This document shows, one piece after another, positions 47,001 to 55,267 of a stretch of 64,000 bases of DNA. Each line of letters opens with the position of its first letter. Within the stretch, counting starts at the first letter, position 1. Source of the stretch: Candidatus Peribacteria bacterium (lineage in GTDB: Bacteria > Patescibacteriota > Gracilibacteria > UBA1369 > UBA12463); NCBI GenBank assembly GCA_943354965.1, contig CALRDN010000006.1:1-64000 (forward strand), written 5' to 3'. The translations under genes were made by a program, and so were the position numbers. The notes beneath the pieces were generated by a model. That model made no database searches. It worked only from the letters and a program-made list of their open reading frames with translations, and was not told where the DNA came from.

Positions 47001-47211
47001 TTCCAACCGATCTCTTACGGAGACAATGGCTCGATCAATCAATACATCCCTCTCTACATTGATCACGCTCAGCGCACTTCTCGTCTTCGGAAGCGAATCA
47101 ATCTTCTACTTCATCCTCGCACTCTTCGTTGGTATCATCATTGGTACCTACTCATCGATCGGTGTCGCCTCTGCTCTCCTCGTCTGGTGGCAGAAAAAGT
47201 CTCAGTCTTAA
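44029..47211 (+). CDS. secDF: SecDF fusion with parvulin-type PPIase domain inserted in SecD
   Basis: The accessory motor of the Sec translocon: SecD and SecF in one chain of 1060 residues, drawing proteins across the membrane using the proton gradient. SecD marks are IPLGLDLQGGSQLDY, GEPYVSISFNEKGAKLFEDI and GMAVDANILIFERVKEEL; SecF marks are GVRLGLDFTGGTLMTV, VGPTIGDSMRQKA and FSVHDTIVVFDRLREH. Inserted in the SecD periplasmic head (about 251-363) is a parvulin prolyl isomerase domain (VNVEHILISYKDA, EEEAKKLANELKSKI, AFGFHIIRAIDV), and about 150-243 resembles a second, degenerate one. SecD also has an extra membrane hairpin near residues 545-600. I start at the ATG at 44029, since an earlier in-frame ATG lies inside the cupin gene. 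Confidence 0.93.
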   Translation: MKKILSWQLVVTLVVAVLLGFFDLPNTIQTRIFPWTPKAIQNQKIPLGLDLQGGSQLDYKIDLRKVPVADQAAIVNGVQEVIEKRVNGLGVSEPSIYLSKFGDEQHIIVELAAIKDLEEAKNTVGKTIQLEFKEKKDAPDPAEKEKQTQYAKEVLGKVTAANANFEIIGQEEEKLNPGKAVYTKSTDFSFVSDLPATVKDAVTKMNPNEINKDLVMVNDEYVYDSSGQLQKSNGAYILKLVEKGQAVKNKKEVNVEHILISYKDAADKNGIQGVTRTEEEAKKLANELKSKIKTQADFEKIAKEQSDDAGSKVNGGKLDSPVNESASYVQEFKDAALKLNAAGEMSEPTKSAFGFHIIRAIDVKNDAKEDQVKLEKIFISLMPDPWKETGLTGEQFARADVQVNPIGEPYVSISFNEKGAKLFEDITARNVQKPIAIFVGGTLISAPNVSEKISGGTAQISGSFTFDQAKTLARDLNTGAIPAPITLVGQHTIGSTLGADALQKSMKAGIIGLLLLAIAMILYYRLPGLIAVVALSIYTILLLFLIKSALPIAAALLISLIIFGILTYKILNNKDPGWEKLLSFLLAVVVLIFLTSLLQSPITLTLAGVAGVILSIGMAVDANILIFERVKEELGDGHTLSAAIENGFERAWSSIRDSNFSSLITCVVLFYFGSSMIRGFALNLAAGILISMFSAITLTRTFLRATAKTKIGQNLSLYGVRNRNKTPYKIIEKSKYMFIFSGTLIAISLIGTVVFGVRLGLDFTGGTLMTVKFDKTVSVEAIKAEFPAIQQQINGSLMTPVTAPAANGTTPVSVLDTTVVTPAIGEKIDLTTAQVISKEGNVFELKTKNLTNAQHDVFVNGLKSKFGTIEELSYVSVGPTIGDSMRQKALFAIFLASFMIILYLAFSFRKVPKEVSSWRFGICAVVALLHDLFITFGLFVFLGYFFGVEIDALFITAMLTVLGFSVHDTIVVFDRLREHLNRGEKGTLAEISNRSLTETMARSINTSLSTLITLSALLVFGSESIFYFILALFVGIIIGTYSSIGVASALLVWWQKKSQS

Positions 47212-47227
47212 ACAAAGCTAAAATAGC

Positions 47228-47265
47228 AATGGAGTGGCCTCATATACGGGGGTCACTCCATTTTT
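47228..47265 (+). terminator. Intrinsic terminator of secDF
   Basis: A 12-pair stem (AATGGAGTGGCC with GGTCACTCCATT, one G-U), an 11-base loop and five T residues. Confidence 0.85.
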
Positions 47266-47331
47266 GCATAAGAATCCCCTACCAAGATCAAAAAAAGTGA
47301 GTATAATAAGCCCGTCCTAATAAGTCCACAC

Positions 47332-47407
47332 GCACCAGTAGCTCAGGGGATAGAGCATTTGTCTTCGGAACAAAGGGTCGGGGGTTCGAATCCCTCCTGG
47401 TGCACCA
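47332..47407 (+). tRNA. tRNA-Arg (anticodon TCG)
   Basis: Begins GCACCAGTAGCTCAGGGG and ends CTGGTGCACCA with CCA encoded. Anticodon stem TTTGT/ACAAA frames loop CTTCGGA, giving anticodon TCG (codon CGA). The T arm has GGGGGTTCGAATCCCTC. A TATAAT at 47302-47307 is a likely -10 for it, without a clear -35. Confidence 0.96.
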
Positions 47408-47443
47408 GATTAGCCAAGATAGCTTCCCAAAAGCTATTTTTTG

Positions 47444-47452
47444 TGTTATAAT
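47444..47452 (+). promoter_or_regulatory. Extended -10 promoter of the DMT transporter
   Basis: TGT followed by perfect TATAAT (47447-47452). No good -35. The leader would be about 25 bases. Confidence 0.45.
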
Positions 47453-47484
47453 ACAAAAGTAAGGCAAAACAAATAAAACAAAAA

Positions 47485-48441
47485 ATGGACCTCGAAAAGC
47501 TCAAAGATCCGGGAACGCTAGGCTCACTCGCCTCAATCGTGTCTAAATTCACCGCACGAACAGACGTCGTATTTGGAAAAATGCTCCTCGGAAGCGCCAC
47601 ACCAATCCTCGTCGCCTTCGTGGAAATCGCCTCCGCATGGTTGCTTCTCTTCCTCTATATTGGAATAAAACCTTTCTTCCAAAAAATGCGTGAGTTAGAA
47701 AGAACTGAATTTCTCTCCATTACCATTTCCGCCATACTCTCCAGCGTGCTTGGACCACTCTTCTTCCTCAATGGACTAAAAGCTACGAGCGCTATCAATA
47801 CGAGTCTTCTCGTTAATTTAAATCCCCTCTTTTTGAGTATCGTCGCCGTGTTTGTATTCAAAGAAGAGCTCACAAAAAAACTTCTCGTAGGAGTATCATT
47901 CATGGCACTCGGCACACTCTATCTCTCTACGAAAGGTTTCACAGAAGGCATGACGCTCAACAACGGCGACTTCCTGATTATTCTCTCCGCGATGAGCTTT
48001 TCACTCGGAACACTTATCTTCAAAAAATATGTTCATACGCCAAATATCAGCCTTTTAGTGGCATATAGAGCCATGGTTGGAACAATTATTCTCGGAGGCA
48101 TCCTGCTCTTTTCTTCACAAAATGAATTTAGTAAGATTATGCACCTTCAGCCAATTCTCCACATCCTATTGGCATACGCTCTCATCGGAGTTATCGCAAC
48201 GTATGTACTCCACTACTACGCTCTAGAAAACACAACGATGACCAACAACGCATTATTCACTCTCTCTTCGCCAATCATCGGTGTGGTATACGCCAGCGCC
48301 TTCCTAGGGGAAAAAATCGAGTTCGTCCACGTCATTTCCATGATCATCATGATCTGCGGACTATTGGTAACAAAATTCGATATGATTCAAAAAGCGCTCA
48401 TTCTTACAAAGATGAGATTCAAGCACTTGCACAATAATTAA
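47485..48441 (+). CDS. DMT-superfamily (EamA-type) transporter
   Basis: A 318-residue drug/metabolite transporter with two EamA repeats. Repeat one is about 20-145 (GPLFFLNGLKATSAINTSLL, then NPLFLSIVAVFVFKEELTKK) and repeat two about 160-300 (YALENTTMTNNALFTLSSPI, then GVVYASAFLGEKIEFVHVIS). About nine hydrophobic segments are visible, the first being shorter than usual. The role is probably export or uptake of a small metabolite such as an amino acid or nucleotide-linked compound; substrate is not predictable. Convergent with the following unknown gene, with a 4-base overlap. Confidence 0.87.
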   Translation: MDLEKLKDPGTLGSLASIVSKFTARTDVVFGKMLLGSATPILVAFVEIASAWLLLFLYIGIKPFFQKMRELERTEFLSITISAILSSVLGPLFFLNGLKATSAINTSLLVNLNPLFLSIVAVFVFKEELTKKLLVGVSFMALGTLYLSTKGFTEGMTLNNGDFLIILSAMSFSLGTLIFKKYVHTPNISLLVAYRAMVGTIILGGILLFSSQNEFSKIMHLQPILHILLAYALIGVIATYVLHYYALENTTMTNNALFTLSSPIIGVVYASAFLGEKIEFVHVISMIIMICGLLVTKFDMIQKALILTKMRFKHLHNN

Positions 48442-48869
48442 AATCCGCCTAGCTCACCTCGTAGGATATCCCTCAACCCTACAAAGAAAGATCCGAAGTG
48501 GCTTTTTCGACGTGAATGATACAAACCTTTCACGGTAGACTCCAGTCGATTATCGAGAAGCGAACCCCATATTCTCGCCACAAGGAGATCAAAATCCTTA
48601 TGCTCAATAGCAAACACCTCGCGGAACGTCTCGACCCCTCTCTCAAAAATCAGCTCAGACATAAAAGGCTGATACTTCTGGCATAATCGCCCCAGGAAGT
48701 TATATTCATCAAGAATTGCCACATAAAGCGCAGTCCACTGAGTAGAGGTTCCCCGAAAGCCAAGAAACTCCCTCAAACCCTGCGGTCCGGCATGTTCAAA
48801 CACTTCATATGCAGCCTCATCATTACCATCAAGATAGTAGGCGCAAAGCTGAGATGGGGTAGTTTTCAT
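48438..48869 (-). CDS. Unknown 143-residue protein
   Basis: No family recognised. The sequence is soluble, mostly helical and rich in aromatic residues (SQLCAYYLDGNDEAAYEVFE, TQWTALYVAILDEYNFLG, LYHSRRKSHFGSFFVGLRD), with two cysteines. It has a near-consensus promoter of its own, so it is likely well expressed for an orphan gene. It overlaps the DMT gene end by four bases. A small all-helical cytoplasmic protein, function unknown. Confidence 0.65.
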   Translation of the reverse strand: MKTTPSQLCAYYLDGNDEAAYEVFEHAGPQGLREFLGFRGTSTQWTALYVAILDEYNFLGRLCQKYQPFMSELIFERGVETFREVFAIEHKDFDLLVARIWGSLLDNRLESTVKGLYHSRRKSHFGSFFVGLRDILRGELGGF

Positions 48870-48891
48870 ACTATATTCAAAAAGAGTTGTG

Positions 48892-48919
48892 ATTATACCA
48901 CTACTACAGAAGCTGTCAA
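48892..48919 (-). promoter_or_regulatory. Strong promoter of the unknown 143-residue gene
   Basis: Minus strand: perfect TTGACA (48914-48919), 16-base spacer ending TGG, perfect TATAAT (48892-48897). It has the best promoter match in the window, with a leader of about 16 bases. Confidence 0.78.
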
Positions 48920-48987
48920 TATAGATAAAGGACTATAATAAGCAGAGAAATAGTACACTCAATTACATTTTGCGCTACAATTCAGCC

Positions 48988-50841
48988 ATGTTTGCACGCG
49001 TATTACTATTTCAGAAGACGGGATTAAACACCGACACGCTTACCTATGGCATTCCTGAAGAAATGGAATCAGTAGAGGTCGGCGCACTTGTTGAAGTGCC
49101 TCTACGCAATAATAAAATTAAAGGCATTCTTTTAGAAAAAACTGACGTTGGAATTACAAAAGGAAAAATCAAACCAATTACTCGGATCGTCCATCCGAAT
49201 ATTTTAACCGGTTGGCAGATGGATACGCTCAATTGGCTCTCGCAGGAGTACCTTGCTCCCCAGTGGAAGATCGCACGGCAGATGATTCCGGAGCAGATTG
49301 CAGAGGAGAAAATAAAACTTGAGGAAGAAGCAATAGTGGATACAAAACAGGAAAAAGAAAAAAATCCTATCCTCTATCTCCTCGCCCAAGACCGAGAAAC
49401 AATCCTTCTCTCGCTAAAAGCCCAACTACAAAAACACTCAACAGGACAGACAATTATTGTCACGCCAGCTATTAACATCGAACCATTTTGGATCAAAGAA
49501 ATAGAAAAAGAATTCAATGCCATTAATCTTGCAAAGGCGACAACACCAAAGAGGAAAGCAATCGCATGGAAAGAAATTTTTGAAGGAAAATATTCCGTAA
49601 TTATCGGATCCAGAAGCGCGCTCTACGCACCCGCCAGAAATCTAAAAAATATCATCATTATCAACGAACACGACATCGGCCACAAGGAAGATCAACGTCC
49701 GAAGTTTCATACCAGAGAACTGGCAGGATATATTTCACAGCAAGCCGGAGCCAATCTCACGCACATCAGTACCTCTATTTCTTTGGCGACATGGCATCAA
49801 GGAGTAACGCAAAAATACATAATCATTCCCACACCGCAACGACGAGCGGATACCTCAATCAAGTGGGTCGACATGCGAGATGAACGCAAGAAACATAACT
49901 ACTCCCCTATCAGCGAAGATCTCCTCGAGGTACTTCAGGCGACCATGAATCACGAGTCACAGGCAATTTTATTTCTCAATAAAAAAGGAAGCGCAAACTG
50001 TCTCTTCTGCAAAGACTGCGGATACATCCCTAAGTGCGACGTCTGTGAAAGAAATCTCATCGTAAAACAGCAACACAGTGGCCACGACATCCTCCAGTGC
50101 ATCGCCGGAGACCGAGCAAGAGACATGCTCATCGCCTGCCCAAAGTGCGGCGGGTTAGATTTAAAAGCTGTTGGGACCGGACAAGAAAAAATAGAATCCA
50201 TTCTCCAAAAAGCGCTACCGGACGCAAATATTATGCGTTACTCCTCGGACACATTTACGACACCAAAAGAGCAGAAAAAAATTCTCAAAGATTTTTCTGA
50301 TAAAAAAATAGATATTTTAATTACCTCTCAACTCCTCTACAGTCTCGCCCCCGTGCCGCAGGTACCCGTAGTCTGCGCGCTCAATATCGACACCTCACTC
50401 ATCATTCCAAACTTTCAATCTGCCGAAAAAGCACTCCACCAACTTCAGGAAATGCACACGCACCTTAAGCCAAAAGGACTCTTTATTATTCAAAGCTATC
50501 TCCCCGAAACTCCTCTTCTCAAATCATATGCCAATAACACGCTCCAGGAGTGGTACGATGGGGAGTTAGCCAGTCGCAAAACCTTCAACTATCCACCATG
50601 GAGCCGTATTATTTTTCTCACCAGTTTCAAGAAAGACCGCATCAAAGAAACGCTCGACCAAACGATGCAATATTTGGCGACCACACGCCCTCATCTCAAG
50701 ATACAACACGCCGTGAAGATGATGGGGCACATCGCGAAGCACTATTTAATTATCCGCGGCGCAGAATCTATCGAAGACATCGACACGATCAAGAAAATGC
50801 CGGATATTATTCTGGATTTCGATTCGCCGTATCTAACATAA
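48988..50841 (+). CDS. priA: PriA-like primosomal protein with degenerate helicase motifs
   Basis: Related to PriA, the helicase that restarts stalled replication forks. The 3'-DNA-binding N-terminus (FARVLLFQKTGLNTDTLTYG, GALVEVPLRNNKIKGILL) and the zinc-ribbon block (CKDCGYIPKCDVCERNL, CPKCGG) are present, with seven of the usual eight cysteines. But the Walker A site reads YLLAQDRETILLS with no GxGKT, the DEEH box reads IINEHDIGHKED, and the C-terminal QxxGRAGR motif is absent (ALHQLQEMHTHLKPKG). It is probably a structural primosome factor that cannot hydrolyse ATP, as reported for actinobacterial PriA. I start at the ATG at 48988 (617 residues). Confidence 0.85.
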   Translation: MFARVLLFQKTGLNTDTLTYGIPEEMESVEVGALVEVPLRNNKIKGILLEKTDVGITKGKIKPITRIVHPNILTGWQMDTLNWLSQEYLAPQWKIARQMIPEQIAEEKIKLEEEAIVDTKQEKEKNPILYLLAQDRETILLSLKAQLQKHSTGQTIIVTPAINIEPFWIKEIEKEFNAINLAKATTPKRKAIAWKEIFEGKYSVIIGSRSALYAPARNLKNIIIINEHDIGHKEDQRPKFHTRELAGYISQQAGANLTHISTSISLATWHQGVTQKYIIIPTPQRRADTSIKWVDMRDERKKHNYSPISEDLLEVLQATMNHESQAILFLNKKGSANCLFCKDCGYIPKCDVCERNLIVKQQHSGHDILQCIAGDRARDMLIACPKCGGLDLKAVGTGQEKIESILQKALPDANIMRYSSDTFTTPKEQKKILKDFSDKKIDILITSQLLYSLAPVPQVPVVCALNIDTSLIIPNFQSAEKALHQLQEMHTHLKPKGLFIIQSYLPETPLLKSYANNTLQEWYDGELASRKTFNYPPWSRIIFLTSFKKDRIKETLDQTMQYLATTRPHLKIQHAVKMMGHIAKHYLIIRGAESIEDIDTIKKMPDIILDFDSPYLT

Positions 50842-50862
50842 AGGTAATTTTAAAGCTAAAAT

Positions 50863-50890
50863 TTGACAAATAATATCAAAATGGTAGAAT
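50863..50890 (+). promoter_or_regulatory. Strong promoter of the unknown 189-residue gene
   Basis: Perfect TTGACA (50863-50868), 16-base spacer, TAGAAT (50885-50890) with TG one base upstream. Leader about 15 bases. Confidence 0.75.
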
Positions 50891-50911
50891 AAGAACTCAA
50901 TAATATATACT

Positions 50912-51481
50912 ATGACTGAATCAACCAAGGCACCGGAAGCACGAGAAGCAGAGCAACAATTAATGCAACAGCTCGCTGATGTCATCGGCTCGCTAGGTAT
51001 AAGCAACATTGATCCCGTAAGCAAAATTCCCACAACGGGCATACACAGTGAAAAAAGAGTAACCATAGAAGGAAGCACCATAGCAGTTCATGTGGACTGC
51101 CGCGATAAAAGTAAACATTACCAATATCCTGGCGAGTCAGGAATTATAAAAGTAATTGAAGTTGAAATCGCGGGCAAAGATGGAAGTATAGCCATAAGCG
51201 CACGAAAAAACAGAGAAAAAACAACTATTCATGTAGTTGAAATGTTATCGGGCATAAAAAATACGGGCATACCTCCAACAAGAATGCAATTGTATGAAGC
51301 ATACCTTGATGGAGAAGTGAGACAACATAACGACGGATTAGACGAGACGGCTCTCGCAGGAGCCATACGCAAACTACGTCAGTTTGATACGGCACGGGTG
51401 AAAAAAGCACCATCACTGCGCGAGGAAAGAGCAGCTATACAGGTGGCTGTCGCAAGGATGGTAAGGAGCACGCTGGCGTAA
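50912..51481 (+). CDS. Unknown 189-residue protein
   Basis: I do not recognise it. It is soluble, with no signal peptide. An N-terminal helix (about 8-30) is followed by a beta-rich middle (RVTIEGSTIAVHVDCRDKS, IIKVIEVEIAGKDGSIAI) and a helical basic C-terminus (ETALAGAIRKLRQFDTARV, EERAAIQVAVARMVRSTLA). The strand-loop-strand look of the middle resembles nucleic-acid or ligand-binding small folds, but this is weak. A near-consensus promoter of its own suggests an independent, well-expressed gene. Confidence 0.65.
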   Translation: MTESTKAPEAREAEQQLMQQLADVIGSLGISNIDPVSKIPTTGIHSEKRVTIEGSTIAVHVDCRDKSKHYQYPGESGIIKVIEVEIAGKDGSIAISARKNREKTTIHVVEMLSGIKNTGIPPTRMQLYEAYLDGEVRQHNDGLDETALAGAIRKLRQFDTARVKKAPSLREERAAIQVAVARMVRSTLA

Positions 51482-51520
51482 TTTGAGATACGCCCATAAT
51501 ATAACGAGAAGTTGACAAGC

Positions 51521-52438
51521 TTACCTCAGCCTCCGGTATCTCTGCACCATCTGATCAATTTCATACTTCGGATCATCCTTGTCAGCATCTTTTGTCATGT
51601 TCCACTCTTTTGGTCGGATATGTTCATCCTCAATAAGTCCCAGATGTACCATCCTTTCATGTGGCTTGCACAAGGCTATAATTCTGACAGGATCATGTAT
51701 TTTTTCTAGGGCAAATCGTTGGATATGATGGAGAATTTCATACTGCTTCGTACATGTACGGAACTCGCACACTCCCCTCGCCCTCTCGACGACATATCTT
51801 TCTATAGCAACCGGAATATGCCTTGATTCGGTTATTTTTTCTTCAGGTTTTTCTTGGGCTAACATTTTTTCTCGTATCTCGAGGAGTTCTTTCATAAGCG
51901 TATTCCAATCTCCATCTTTTCCTTTTAATTTTTCCAATGCCGATGCAACTTCCGGATCCACATCAAGAGCAATAATCTTTTTTGTGATGGCTTGATCCTG
52001 AGGAAATTCGATGTTTTCCAACGTCCTAGGAAGGTCTGAGCTTGCGGCAATATCTGTCTGACTTTTTAATTCGCGTACATACATTTCCAATGTATTTTTA
52101 CTCATCACCCTCGCCTTCTCTGCCAAAAAATCCTGATTCGCCATATTCAAAATAGTCATAATAGGCTTCACGCTATTGATTCCTTTTTCCTGAATAACTT
52201 TCAAAATAGAGGGCATACCCTCTGCCTTTTCTAAAACACGTAAGGCATCATTCACCGCATCACGACTCATTCCTGCCAGCACACGAGCATAGGTATACAC
52301 GGAATCAAAACCTTTTTGTTCCCAAACTCTCTCGCGAACAATCTCCGGCAGTAACAATGCACACTTGCGCGTCCATTCGCGGGCGTTGCGACCGTAGGTT
52401 TGGAATTGAAAATGCAAATCTTGAATATGTTTTTGCAT
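51521..52438 (-). CDS. HNH-endonuclease-domain protein
   Basis: A 305-residue protein with a C-terminal HNH-type nuclease domain (about 230-275): CEFRTCTKQ gives one cysteine pair, EILHHIQRFAL the central His-His, and ALCKPHERMVH the second metal pair. The long N-terminal helical part (about 1-210; VWEQKGFDSVYTYARVLAGM, GMSRDAVNDALRVLEKAEG) is typical of a class of stand-alone HNH proteins in small-genome bacteria. It could be a mobile or defence nuclease, or a host repair factor. I see no flanking repeats or target scar. I start at the ATG at 52436-52438; a longer frame upstream needs a TTG start. Confidence 0.75.
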   Translation of the reverse strand: MQKHIQDLHFQFQTYGRNAREWTRKCALLLPEIVRERVWEQKGFDSVYTYARVLAGMSRDAVNDALRVLEKAEGMPSILKVIQEKGINSVKPIMTILNMANQDFLAEKARVMSKNTLEMYVRELKSQTDIAASSDLPRTLENIEFPQDQAITKKIIALDVDPEVASALEKLKGKDGDWNTLMKELLEIREKMLAQEKPEEKITESRHIPVAIERYVVERARGVCEFRTCTKQYEILHHIQRFALEKIHDPVRIIALCKPHERMVHLGLIEDEHIRPKEWNMTKDADKDDPKYEIDQMVQRYRRLR

Positions 52439-52635
52439 AGTAAATTGATGAAGGAATATAGAAAATAGTAGCTCAAATAAGCCATAAATTCCATACAACT
52501 CACAAATTTTCCCAAGACAAAACGGAGCAACATTCTATGGGTGAACAAATACTCACCTTTATACAAAATGCAAACAGAAAAACACCAAATGAGCTCTCTA
52601 TCGACAACGCAACCAAAATCCATTACACTCACAAC

Positions 52636-53613
52636 ATGAAAAAACGTGTTCTTTCAGGAGTACAGCCCAGCGGAGCCATTCATCTCGGAAATTATCTAGG
52701 CGCTATCAAGCAGCACATTGAAATGCAAGATAATCCCGATTTCGAATGTTTCATCTTTATCGCAGATCTCCATGCGCTCACGACCGTTCGTGATGCGAAA
52801 AAATTAAAAGAGTTAACGCTCGAAGTGGCACTCACCTACCTCGCATTCGGTCTCGATCCGAAGAAAGCCGTATTCTTCAAACAAAGCGATATCGCCGAGC
52901 ACTGCGAACTAGCATGGATTCTAAGCTGCGTTACACCATTCGGGCTCCTTGAACGTGCTCATGCCTGGAAGGATGCCGTTGAAAAAAACAAGAAAGAAAA
53001 AACGGTTGGACTCTTCACCTATCCTGCGCTTATGGCAGCCGATATTTTAATATACAAACCAAATCTGATACCGGTCGGAAAAGATCAAAAACAGCATGTA
53101 GAAATTACCCGAGATATCGCAACATCCTTCAACTCGCATTTCGGCGATACGCTCACTCTCCCGGAAGACTTCATCAAAGAAGATGTCGCCGTGGTTCCCG
53201 GGACAGATGGCCAAAAAATGAGCAAGAGTTACGGCAACACGATTGATATTTTCGCACCCGAGGCGACGCTCAAAAAGCAGATAATGGGAATCATTACGGA
53301 CTCCACGCCCGTCGAGGATCCAAAAGACCCATCGAAGTGCCACGTCTTCACGCTCTACAAACTCCTCGCAAACAAGGAGGAAATCAAGGACCTTGAAAAT
53401 AAATACAAAAAAGGTGGTTTTGGATATGGGGAAGCCAAGAAAATCCTCCTTGCCAAGATCCTCGAAATATTCGCTCCTGCGAGGAAAAAAAGAATTGAAC
53501 TTGAGGGCGATCTAAGCTATGTTAACAGTGTGCTCCAAGAAGGAGCAAGTCGAGCAAAAAAGGTCGCAAGCGAGACCCTCGATGAGGTCCGAAAACGAAT
53601 CGGCACACGATAA
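52636..53613 (+). CDS. trpS: Tryptophan--tRNA ligase
   Basis: Class I aminoacyl-tRNA synthetase, 325 residues. Seen: RVLSGVQPSGAIHLGNYLGAI (HIGH-type HLGN), IADLHALTTVRDAK, the tryptophan-pocket segment FTYPALMAADILIY, VGKDQKQHVEITRDIA, and the KMSKS loop as KMSKSYGNTIDIF. I start at ATG 52636; the upstream frame (from 52537) includes the divergent promoter region and does not match the family. pyrG follows 28 bases after the stop. Confidence 0.96.
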   Translation: MKKRVLSGVQPSGAIHLGNYLGAIKQHIEMQDNPDFECFIFIADLHALTTVRDAKKLKELTLEVALTYLAFGLDPKKAVFFKQSDIAEHCELAWILSCVTPFGLLERAHAWKDAVEKNKKEKTVGLFTYPALMAADILIYKPNLIPVGKDQKQHVEITRDIATSFNSHFGDTLTLPEDFIKEDVAVVPGTDGQKMSKSYGNTIDIFAPEATLKKQIMGIITDSTPVEDPKDPSKCHVFTLYKLLANKEEIKDLENKYKKGGFGYGEAKKILLAKILEIFAPARKKRIELEGDLSYVNSVLQEGASRAKKVASETLDEVRKRIGTR

Positions 53614-53641
53614 GAGAGTGTCTTTTTTCTTTAATTACTTT

Positions 53642-55267
53642 ATGCAGACGAAATACATATTTGTCACAGGTGGCGTATGTTCTTCCCTCGGGAAGGGTAT
53701 TGCCGCCTCTTCTATCGGTACTCTCCTGAAGGCTTCAGGATTCAAAGTTTTCATGCAAAAACTTGATCCGTACCTCAACGTCGATCCAGGAACCATGAGT
53801 CCATTTCAGCATGGCGAGGTTTTCGTAACGAACGATGGCGCGGAAACGGACCTAGACCTAGGTCACTACGAACGTTTTATTGATGAAAATCTCTCAAAAT
53901 ACTCATCTGTCACGACAGGAAAAATTTATGCAGATATTATTTCACGCGAGCGTAAAGGTGAATTTCTCGGAGGAACCATTCAGATCGTACCGCATATCAC
54001 TAATGCTATTCAGGAACGAATCAAAATAGCCGCAAAAGATTCCGAGGCGGAAATCATGATCATAGAGATCGGTGGAACCGTTGGAGATATCGAGGGTCTA
54101 CCATTCCTCGAGGCGATCAGGCAGATGCGTCACAAGTTAGGAAGTGAGAACACATTATTTGTTCATCTAACGCTTCTACCTCATCTACAAGCCACAAAAG
54201 AGCTTAAGACAAAACCAACACAAGCATCGGTACGAGAATTACGCGCGATCGGTATTCAGCCGGATATCATTATCGCACGTGCCGACCTTCCCATTACCAA
54301 AGATCTTCTTCAGAAAATATCACTCTTCTGTGATGTACCGCTTGAGGCTGTTATCTCTGCCCCGACACTCTCTTCTATCTACGAAGTTCCGCTTCGCTTC
54401 AAGGAACAAAACGTCTCGGCGCTCATTCAGAAAAAACTCAATCTTCCAAGCACCAAGCCAAAACTAAAAGAATGGGAAACGCTCGTCGCCAAAATTAAGA
54501 AGGAAAGGAAACCACTGAATATCGCTCTTGTCGGAAAATACACAGGATTAGAAGACGCCTACCTCAGCGTCATCGAATCACTCAAAATCGCTTGTTACCA
54601 CCAGGAAAGACAGCTCGTCACGCACTGGATCGATGCGACAAACCTAGAAAAAAACGATAAGCATACACAAGAAGTGCTCAAATCTGTCGACGGTATCGTC
54701 GTGCCGGGAGGGTTCGGAACACGAGGCACAGAAGGCAAAATCATGAGCGCGACCTATGCGAGAACAAACGCAGTTCCCTATCTCGGACTTTGTTTGGGCA
54801 TGCAACTCATGACGATCGAGTTCGCACGACACTGCCTCAAGAATCCAAAGATTACCTCAGAAGAATTCGATGAAGACGGAAAGATAGGAAAAGAAAACCA
54901 CATCATTCACTTCCTGCCCGGCCAATCAAAAGAAAGAGAAAAAGGAGGCACACTTCGTTTAGGTGCATATGAATGCCAAGTCAGCAAAGGGACAAAAACG
55001 TATGATGCCTACAAAAAGACGACTATTGAAGAGCGACACAGGCATCGTTACGAATTCAACAACGCTTTCAAAGAGAAGTTAGAAAAAGCCGGAATGATCT
55101 TCCCGGGAATGAATATAAAACAAAATCTCGTAGAAATCGCCGAGCTAAAAGACCATCCATTTATGGTAGGATCGCAATTTCATCCTGAATTTCTCTCGCG
55201 ACCAAACAAACCGCATCCCCTCTTTGCAGCCTTCATTAGCGCCGCCATTAAACATGCCAAAGTATAG
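53642..55267 (+). CDS. pyrG: CTP synthase
   Basis: Makes CTP from UTP, ATP and glutamine. N-terminal synthetase domain: YIFVTGGVCSSLGKGIAASS, LDPYLNVDPGTMSPFQHGEV, ETDLDLGHYERF. C-terminal glutaminase domain: VPGGFGTRGTEGKI, the nucleophile Cys in LGLCLGMQLMTIEFA, and the His/Glu pair in GSQFHPEFLSRP. Full length at 541 from the ATG at 53642; an earlier in-frame start would lie inside trpS. Its 3' end overlaps the next gene by 14 bases. Confidence 0.97.
   Translation: MQTKYIFVTGGVCSSLGKGIAASSIGTLLKASGFKVFMQKLDPYLNVDPGTMSPFQHGEVFVTNDGAETDLDLGHYERFIDENLSKYSSVTTGKIYADIISRERKGEFLGGTIQIVPHITNAIQERIKIAAKDSEAEIMIIEIGGTVGDIEGLPFLEAIRQMRHKLGSENTLFVHLTLLPHLQATKELKTKPTQASVRELRAIGIQPDIIIARADLPITKDLLQKISLFCDVPLEAVISAPTLSSIYEVPLRFKEQNVSALIQKKLNLPSTKPKLKEWETLVAKIKKERKPLNIALVGKYTGLEDAYLSVIESLKIACYHQERQLVTHWIDATNLEKNDKHTQEVLKSVDGIVVPGGFGTRGTEGKIMSATYARTNAVPYLGLCLGMQLMTIEFARHCLKNPKITSEEFDEDGKIGKENHIIHFLPGQSKEREKGGTLRLGAYECQVSKGTKTYDAYKKTTIEERHRHRYEFNNAFKEKLEKAGMIFPGMNIKQNLVEIAELKDHPFMVGSQFHPEFLSRPNKPHPLFAAFISAAIKHAKV

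Noticed and set aside
47343-47600. Minus-strand frame across tRNA-Arg and the start of the DMT transporter
   Set aside because: It runs through a perfect tRNA; such tRNA-antisense peptides are well-known false genes.
52541-52562. GGTGA...TCACC hairpin before trpS considered as an attenuator or T-box
   Set aside because: The stem is five pairs, there is no T tract, no T-box sequence and no Trp-codon leader peptide.
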